DNA of 9,318 nucleotides from contig JALOPA010000029.1 in NCBI GenBank assembly GCA_025454125.1, forward strand, positions 1 to 9,318, given 5' to 3'. This DNA comes from Thermodesulfobacteriota bacterium (GTDB lineage: Bacteria > Desulfobacterota > DSM-4660 > Desulfatiglandales > HGW-15). Each line of letters begins with the position of its first letter. The stretch's first letter is position 1. The notes beneath the pieces were generated by a model that saw only the letters and a program-made list of their open reading frames with translations, made no database searches and was not told the DNA's origin. Made by a program: the position numbers and the translations under genes. Shown piece by piece: positions 4,702 through 9,318 of this stretch.

Positions 4702-6731
4702 CGTTCCCCAAGGTATGCCTTTTGCTTTTAGCTCAAAGGAAAATCGCCCGCATTCTCATCCTTTCTTTTCTCCTTCTTACCTTATTTCTCGCATCATCGG
4801 CTTATCCCCGGGATTACCCTTTCGACAGGTCCGCAAACTGGCTGGGCACAGGGCTCATGGAAATCCCCACGGCACGGGTGCTGGATGACGGTGTGATAAG
4901 GATCGGCGCCGCCCAGGCCCTTCCTTTCCGGTGGTATGGGGGTGGCATGGGGATTTTTCCCGGCCTGGAACTTACGGGCAGACTCACGCAAACTACGAAT
5001 ATCGATCCAGGCTTTCCAGGGCAATCGACCGAGAAAGACAAAGCTTTTGACATCAAGTACCAATTTATTCCTGAATCAAAGTGGCTGCCCGCTGTTGCGC
5101 TTGGGTACAATGATTTCTATGGGACACAGCAATTTGAAGCACAGTACATTGTCTTGAGCCGTCAGATTTTTCCTTTCGATTTCACGTTTGGCTATGGAAA
5201 CGGGCGTCTTGACGGAATTTTCGGAGGAATTGAAGTGGCCCTCCACCCTCGTCTTCAGTTCATGGCCGAATACAATCCTATTATGTACGAAAACGACAAA
5301 AGGGCGGTTAGAGGAGTCCCTGAAGGCGCGGAATGGCCTGTCAATTTCGGGTTGAGATACAGACTTCTCCCAGTCCTTGACCTCGGCATTTCCTACCAGC
5401 GCGGGGACACCTTTGGTGTCTCTTTGAACTTTCAGACAGGCCTTGGACAGCCCGTCCTCCCTCAAAGAGCAGATCCCGCACCTCTTGTGGATGTGGACAG
5501 GCGGCCTTTTCAGGAGAGAAATCCAAGAGAGATGGTTGAAAAGATCCACGCCGCCATTCACGAAGCGGGTTTCACGGATGTCTCGGTTTTTGCGGATGGA
5601 GGGAATCTCACAGCCGAGTTTGCGAACAACAAATACCTATCCAACCAGAAAGCCGTGGGAAGAGTGCTTCGCATCCTGCTTCTTCATGCTCCTTCGGACA
5701 CGAAAAAGCTCGTGGCTATTCTGGAAAAGAGAAGGATGCCCATACTGAAGGTTGCCGTGAAACCGTCCGTGTTCGAAGCTTACCTGATGGGTGAGGTGCC
5801 TGATGACATTTTCGAAAGGCTCGTGGAGGTGGAAACCACAAAGGAAGCCCCGGACATCAGCGATCCCGGCATAGCGCATGCCGGCGGCAAAGATCGCCTT
5901 TACTCTTATGGTGTCAAGCCCGAATTCCAATCCTACCTCAATGATCCTTCCGCCTTTTTCCAGTTCATGGTGGGGATCATGCCCTGGAGCACCGTGAATC
6001 CCTGGACAGGAGGCGAGGCATTTGCAATGTTCGAGGTTCCCTTCTATTCGAACATCAGTTCCACGAACGTCCCGCCTCCTGGTACGGTCAGGGAAGACAG
6101 CTGGAAATACTTGGGGACGCAATACACCTTCACCAATCTGCTCATGGATCAGGCTGTTCAGTTCACGGATCGCACCTTCGGGCGTGTGAGCTTCGGCTAT
6201 CTGGAGTACATGTACGCCGGTGCGAGCGGGGAGGTGCTGCATTTCTTCGGCGACGGGAGCGTGGCCCTTGGTTTTATGGCAGACTGGACCCGAAAGAGAG
6301 AGCCTGGGTCAACCATGGCGCTCGAAGATTACACTTATTACGACATCCTCGCGAACGCCTACTTCCGAGTGCCCAAGTTGGACGTGACTCTCCAGGCCCA
6401 GTACGGCAGGTTCATGGCGGGCGACGTGGGGTGGCTTTTCACTGCCACCCGTGAATACGACACAGGGATCAGCATCGGAGGGTGGTGGAGTCTCACGGAT
6501 ACGAGCAATCTCCAGGGTTATAGCCAGAACTACGACAGCAAGGGGGTTTTTATCAATCTTCCTGCCAGGATCTTCCTATCTCAGGATTCGCCGGTCACAT
6601 ACAATTACTCCTTCGCGCCATGGACCAGGGATGCGGCACAAACGCCGTATCACTGGCGGACTCTTTTCGAGATTGCTGGTGATTTGATGCCCGGGAAATT
6701 CAAGGGCAAATTAAGGGACATCAAGCAGTGA
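4698..6731 (+). CDS. yjbH: YjbH-family outer-membrane protein for exopolysaccharide secretion
   Basis: A 677-residue member of the YjbH/GfcD family, whose enterobacterial forms (about 700 residues) belong to the yjbEFGH and group 4 capsule (gfc) operons and are placed in the outer membrane. After a signal sequence (hydrophobic core about 18-35, ending SSAYP) comes the conserved opening NWLGTGLMEIPTAR (47-60), then alternating aromatic, strand-like segments to about 250. A soluble alpha/beta-like middle follows (about 270-385), then a second strand-rich half (about 400-660). That half carries the family pattern GWLFTATREYDTGISIGGWW (578-597), YDSKGVFINLP (612-622) and PWTRDAAQ (641-648). The start is uncertain: the ATG at 4698 lies in a heptamer repeat without a ribosome site, whereas TTG at 4722 (residue 9) has AAGGT 7 bases upstream and keeps a complete signal peptide. 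ATTCCGGC hairpins flank the gene. The precise polymer is unknown. Confidence 0.93.
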   Translation: MTFPKVCLLLLAQRKIARILILSFLLLTLFLASSAYPRDYPFDRSANWLGTGLMEIPTARVLDDGVIRIGAAQALPFRWYGGGMGIFPGLELTGRLTQTTNIDPGFPGQSTEKDKAFDIKYQFIPESKWLPAVALGYNDFYGTQQFEAQYIVLSRQIFPFDFTFGYGNGRLDGIFGGIEVALHPRLQFMAEYNPIMYENDKRAVRGVPEGAEWPVNFGLRYRLLPVLDLGISYQRGDTFGVSLNFQTGLGQPVLPQRADPAPLVDVDRRPFQERNPREMVEKIHAAIHEAGFTDVSVFADGGNLTAEFANNKYLSNQKAVGRVLRILLLHAPSDTKKLVAILEKRRMPILKVAVKPSVFEAYLMGEVPDDIFERLVEVETTKEAPDISDPGIAHAGGKDRLYSYGVKPEFQSYLNDPSAFFQFMVGIMPWSTVNPWTGGEAFAMFEVPFYSNISSTNVPPPGTVREDSWKYLGTQYTFTNLLMDQAVQFTDRTFGRVSFGYLEYMYAGASGEVLHFFGDGSVALGFMADWTRKREPGSTMALEDYTYYDILANAYFRVPKLDVTLQAQYGRFMAGDVGWLFTATREYDTGISIGGWWSLTDTSNLQGYSQNYDSKGVFINLPARIFLSQDSPVTYNYSFAPWTRDAAQTPYHWRTLFEIAGDLMPGKFKGKLRDIKQ

Positions 6732-6739
6732 CCTTTTCC

Positions 6740-6766
6740 GTCATTCCGGCGTAGGCCGGAATCCAG
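6740..6766 (+). repeat. ATTCCGGC hairpin repeat, copy just after yjbH
   Basis: ATTCCGGC (6743-6750), loop GTAG and GCCGGAAT (6755-6762) form a perfect 8-bp stem, 11 bases after the TGA. Flanking GTC (as CGTC) and CCAG match the copy at 4568-4594, in the same orientation. It may shield the 3' end of the yjbH mRNA. No U-tract follows, so I do not call it a terminator. Confidence 0.87.
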
Positions 6767-6957
6767 CATAGCATGATTCTGCTAGCGGAACCTGCCAGAG
6801 ATAGAATGAGAGGTTACCCGGGGAGACAGCGTTGAATAGGTCTTATGACATTATCATTAAGGGTCTCCGACATGTTAAGCTGTATCGACAGATTAAGTGA
6901 ATGAAACGTGATGAGCTGTTAGCGAAAAAAAACTATCTTGCGATCAGCGATTTTGGG

Positions 6958-6987
6958 TTGACAATTCAAGTCCTTTTCGACTATCGT
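6958..6987 (+). promoter_or_regulatory. Possible sigma-70 promoter for the small secreted protein
   Basis: A perfect -35 hexamer TTGACA lies at 6958-6963. The best -10 at allowed spacing is TATCGT at 6982-6987 (18-base gap), matching TATAAT at four of six positions. It would leave a leader of roughly 155 bases before the ATG at 7152. This is a consensus match only. Confidence 0.3.
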
Positions 6988-7004
6988 TATATCCGTTTTA
7001 TTCA

Positions 7005-7032
7005 GTCTGCTGTCTTCTGTCTCTTGTATCCT
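7005..7032 (+). repeat. Heptamer array (GTNTNYT), 4 units
   Basis: The units are GTCTGCT, GTCTTCT, GTCTCTT, GTATCCT. Similar but looser 7-base periodicity continues into the T-rich sequence after it and around 7101-7120 (CTGACTT, CTGTATT). Confidence 0.6.
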
Positions 7033-7151
7033 GGTTTTTGGAGTTCTTATTCTGTTTTCTTTGTTTTGATCTTGATTCTGAGGTTTTAGGCTTTAATCTG
7101 CCTACTGACTTCTGTATTCTTATTTTAAATTCTCGGACAAGGGGGAACACC

Positions 7152-7463
7152 ATGAAAAAACGAGTGACTGCCAGGATGACTATTCTGCTTGTGATATTCG
7201 CTCTCGTCCTTGTCCCTGTCTATGCAAGCGCACAACAACCGCAGCAGCCGGCCGGCGGGGCAGGGGCTGCCGGAGCGGGTGCTCAGGGAACAACGGGTGC
7301 GGCGGCCGGTGCAGGAGCAGCCGGGGCAGGCGGAGCGGCAGGTCTCAGTACAGCGGCAATCGTTGGAATCGCAGCAGGTGTGGCAGCAATCGCAGCGGTC
7401 GCAATCGCAGCAGGTGGCGGAGGCGGAGGAGAAACGACGCCGGGCCACACAGCCGGCCATTAG
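7152..7463 (+). CDS. Small secreted Gly/Ala-rich protein, YjbE/GfcA-like
   Basis: A 103-residue protein of strongly biased composition. A signal peptide (residues 1-27, basic MKKRVTAR, hydrophobic core, ASA then QQ) leads into a Gln/Pro then Gly/Ala-rich stretch (28-64). A hydrophobic Ala/Ile/Val segment with spaced glycines follows (66-87), then six glycines (88-93) and a short polar tail with two His. This layout resembles E. coli YjbE, a short secreted protein with a hydrophobic AA-rich segment followed by Gly- and Thr-rich sequence, encoded in the same operon as YjbH. Here too it lies beside yjbH. The match is by layout and context; low complexity makes sequence homology hard to show. The ATG at 7152 has AAGGGGG 6 bases upstream; the longer frame from 7038 has no ribosome site and starts in T-rich sequence. 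A terminator follows the stop by 32 bases, so it may be a single-gene or end-of-transcript unit. Confidence 0.82.
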   Translation: MKKRVTARMTILLVIFALVLVPVYASAQQPQQPAGGAGAAGAGAQGTTGAAAGAGAAGAGGAAGLSTAAIVGIAAGVAAIAAVAIAAGGGGGGETTPGHTAGH

Positions 7464-7495
7464 CAAAACCTTCAGCAAAACTTTCTGCACATTCG

Positions 7496-7529
7496 GAGGG
7501 CGGGAACTTGTTTCCGCCCTCTTCTTTTC
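7496..7529 (+). terminator. Rho-independent terminator after the small secreted-protein gene
   Basis: GAGGGCGG (7496-7503) pairs perfectly with CCGCCCTC (7514-7521). A G-T and two A-T pairs extend it to 11 bp around the loop CTTG (7507-7510). TTCTTTTCT follows on the + strand. The stem is strong, the loop short and the tail U-rich, as expected for an intrinsic terminator. Confidence 0.88.
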
Positions 7530-7706
7530 TGCTTTGGAAGAATAAGAATCCCCCTAATCCTGTAAATCCTGTCAAAACAGACTCTCTGCGTTTCTCTGCG
7601 CCTCTGCGAGAGGTCCTTTCATTTTCCTGTTTACAATCCCCTTGTTTATATTGAAAATGGATCTTTGAATTTGTCCATTTTTTTGGATTGATCGCTGTTT
7701 CTTGGA
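7530..7706. other. Gap before the export gene's heptamer array
   Basis: No gene is seen. At 7584-7608 CTCTGCG occurs three times (7584, 7594, 7602), and 7587-7604 is identical to 3133-3150. The AT-rich stretch 7620-7690 is the natural place for the promoter of the export gene, but no pair of boxes is good enough to call. Confidence 0.5.
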
Positions 7707-7853
7707 GCATCTGGCGACCAGGATCCAGTATCCAGCATCCAGGATCTAGTATCCAGCGACCGACGACAAGGATCCAGTATCCAGGATCTAGTATCCAGTG
7801 CCCAGCATCCAGGATCTAGTATCCAGCATCCAGTGACCAGTATCCAGCATCTA
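7707..7853 (+). repeat. Heptamer array (GNATCCA), 21 units, in the leader of the export gene
   Basis: Twenty-one consecutive 7-base units run without a frame break from GCATCTG (7707) to GCATCTA (7847-7853). The commonest units are GTATCCA, GCATCCA, GGATCCA and GGATCTA; GCGACCG and ACGACAA (7756-7769) are the most diverged. The array ends only 5 bases before the GAGG ribosome site (7859-7862) of the next gene, so any change in copy number would alter the 5' untranslated region without shifting the reading frame. Confidence 0.95.
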
Positions 7854-7867
7854 GCCCCGAGGTTTTC

Positions 7868-9318
7868 ATGATAAAACAAATCCTTTTCTTGACGATCGCC
7901 GCTGTGTTTCTCTTTCCGTTGCACGCATTCTCCCAGCAAAACGCGTCTCCTGCCTCGCCCTCGATTCCCCCTGCTGCGCAGCAGGCGGTCAATCAGGGAG
8001 TAGTCACTCCTCAGCAGGTTCAGGAAGGGATGAAGGCCGTCGAGAGGGGTCAGATCAGCCCTGAAGCGGTCAAGCAGCTCCAGGAAAAGGCGGGCATGGG
8101 AACCCTCACGCCTCAGGAGATCGAGGCAGGCAAGAGAATGCTGGAGCAGGTGACCAAAGAGTCGGCCAAACCCAAAGCTGACGAAAAAGCTCCTGCCGAA
8201 TCGAAGCCTGAAGAGAAAAAACCTGCAACAGCTACCCTGGGGGACGACTACTTCAAGAAGACCCCCTCTCCTGAAGCGCCGAGCCTTGAAATTTTCGGCC
8301 ACAAACTGTTCAGCTCCGCTCCTTCCACCTTTGCCCCCATCACCTCCATCCCTGTATCCAACGATTACATCATCGGCCCTGGAGACGAGGTCAAGGTCCT
8401 CATGTGGGGCCGCCTCGACGCCTTCTACACCCTCGAAGTGGACAACGAAGGGGTCATCAATTTCCCGAAGGTGGGGCCTTTGACCGTGGCCGGTCTGACC
8501 TTCGGAGAGATCAAGGAATTGATCCGGGCCAAGGCCGAATCCATCACCGGCGTCAACGTGAACGTTTCCATGGGCAAGCTGCGGACCATCCAGGTTTTTG
8601 TCCTCGGTGAAGTGAAAAGCCCTGGCCTTTACACCGTGAGTTCTCTGGCAACCGTTTCCAATGCCCTCCTCGCCTCCGGTGGCCCCACGGCGCTCGGGTC
8701 TCTGCGCAAGGTTGAGCTCAAGCGCCACGGCAAGACCGTGACGGTCATCGACCTTTATGCGTTTCTCCTCAGGGGCGATACCTCGGCGGACATGCGCCTG
8801 ATGCCCGGGGACAGCATCTTCATCCCCCAGACAGGCCCGATGGTGGCTGTTTCGGGCAACGTCAAGAGACCTGCGATTTATGAAATGAAGGATGACCGGA
8901 CCCTGCAAAACGCAATCGATTTGGCCGGGGGGCTCAAACCCAGGGCCTACAACCAGCGCATCCAGATCGAGCGGGCTTTCCAAAACCGGGTTCAGGTCGT
9001 CCTCGACATCTCCTTCGATGAGCTTCAGCAGAAAAGGCCGATTCCTCTTATGGACGGCGACTTGATCCGGATCTTCTCCATTCAACCTGCTTCGGTCAAC
9101 GCGGTTTACCTTTACGGCAACGTGATCCGGCCCGGTGAATATGCCTATGAAACGGGTCTTCGGGTCCTGAATGTGATCCCCGACATTCAGAGCCTGGACC
9201 TGGACACCTATTTTGACTATGCCCTGATCAAGCGATACCGCTTCGAGGACTCCAAGTCGGAGCTCATCCCCTTCAATCTGGGCAGACTTCTTGTTTCCAA
9301 AGACATGCGCCAAAATAT
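7868..9318 (+). CDS. SLBB-domain polysaccharide export protein (Wza-like), 3' end outside the window
   Basis: The frame is open from ATG 7868 to the window edge (483 codons plus two bases); GAGG lies 5 bases upstream. The family forms outer-membrane channels or periplasmic adaptors for capsule and exopolysaccharide export. A signal peptide (1 to about 22) is followed by three 17-residue repeats (44-60, 61-77, 78-94, each starting G-x-x-[ST]-P) and a Lys/Glu/Pro/Ala-rich linker (95-125). The polysaccharide export domain (about 165-238) starts NDYIIGPGDEVKVLMWG. Then come SLBB domains at about 240-320 (VLGEVKSPGLY, LMPGDSIFIP), 325-405 (VSGNVKRPAIY, LMDGDLIRIF) and a third starting at 411 (VYLYGNVIRPGEY), cut by the window. 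No lipobox Cys exists, and indeed no cysteine at all, unlike Wza, which is a lipoprotein. Neighbouring yjbH and the YjbE-like gene support a role in the same secretion system. A long antisense frame here is a shadow. Confidence 0.95.
   Translation, partial: MIKQILFLTIAAVFLFPLHAFSQQNASPASPSIPPAAQQAVNQGVVTPQQVQEGMKAVERGQISPEAVKQLQEKAGMGTLTPQEIEAGKRMLEQVTKESAKPKADEKAPAESKPEEKKPATATLGDDYFKKTPSPEAPSLEIFGHKLFSSAPSTFAPITSIPVSNDYIIGPGDEVKVLMWGRLDAFYTLEVDNEGVINFPKVGPLTVAGLTFGEIKELIRAKAESITGVNVNVSMGKLRTIQVFVLGEVKSPGLYTVSSLATVSNALLASGGPTALGSLRKVELKRHGKTVTVIDLYAFLLRGDTSADMRLMPGDSIFIPQTGPMVAVSGNVKRPAIYEMKDDRTLQNAIDLAGGLKPRAYNQRIQIERAFQNRVQVVLDISFDELQQKRPIPLMDGDLIRIFSIQPASVNAVYLYGNVIRPGEYAYETGLRVLNVIPDIQSLDLDTYFDYALIKRYRFEDSKSELIPFNLGRLLVSKDMRQN

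Larger units (their letters stand above)
6767..7151. other. Long gap between yjbH and the small Gly/Ala-rich gene
   Basis: About 385 bases without a secure gene. A 22-codon frame from TTG at 6832 to TGA at 6900 has GGGGAG 6 bases upstream. It is followed directly and in frame by an ATG at 6901 that opens 62 codons (to 7089) without its own ribosome site. The last part of that frame lies in T-rich sequence and looks non-coding. From about 7000 to 7140 the + strand is strongly T-rich. The region most likely carries the promoter and leader of the gene at 7152. Confidence 0.5.

Noticed and set aside
6767..7151. Riboswitch or structured leader upstream of the small secreted-protein gene
   Set aside because: I looked for c-di-GMP and other familiar cores and found no matching conserved motifs; the T-rich part is unlikely to fold well.
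7646..9313. 555-codon open frame on the minus strand
   Set aside because: It lies opposite the clear SLBB export protein, and its own C-terminal part is a 7-residue peptide repeat produced by reading the heptamer array. It is an antisense shadow.

Overview
The window is about 9.3 kb of moderately GC-rich bacterial DNA. It holds seven genes that I accept, and the long gaps between them are packed with repeats. The genes suggest a Gram-negative bacterium: an outer-membrane lipoprotein, a YjbH-type outer-membrane protein and an SLBB/Wza-type polysaccharide export protein. The free-standing four-helix-bundle gene and the dense extragenic repeats would suit Desulfobacterota or a similar environmental lineage. 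That placement is a guess from style, not from a marker gene.

Layout. Left part (1-3024): a nitroreductase-family flavoprotein (258-908, +), a short four-helix-bundle protein (1026-1412, -) and the DNA-repair ATPase RadA (1669-3024, -). Middle (3025-4697): a small predicted lipoprotein (3497-4039, -) between two copies of a composite repeat. Right part (4698-9318, all +): YjbH (4698-6731), a tiny secreted Gly/Ala-rich protein resembling YjbE/GfcA (7152-7463), a rho-independent terminator (7496-7529), and an SLBB polysaccharide export protein (7868 to beyond the window edge). The three right-hand genes look like part of an exopolysaccharide or capsule secretion locus related in content to yjbEFGH/gfcABCDE of enterobacteria. 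The order differs, no YjbF- or YjbG-like gene is visible, and long repeat-filled gaps separate the genes.

The most unusual content is between the genes. (1) Arrays of short hairpins occur at seven places. The linker between hairpins is conserved (about GCTCCTCAAG), while the stems differ from unit to unit and still pair. (2) An element with 15-bp inverted ends built on CACGAAA occurs twice complete and once cut by the window edge. In both complete cases it sits just upstream of a hairpin array in the same orientation. (3) At least six separate short arrays with 7-base periodicity, plus one with 8-base periodicity, are present. The largest has 21 heptamers in the leader of the export gene. (4) Two copies of a hairpin with the stem ATTCCGGC flank yjbH. 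I see no tRNA, rRNA, CRISPR array, transposase, integrase or phage gene.
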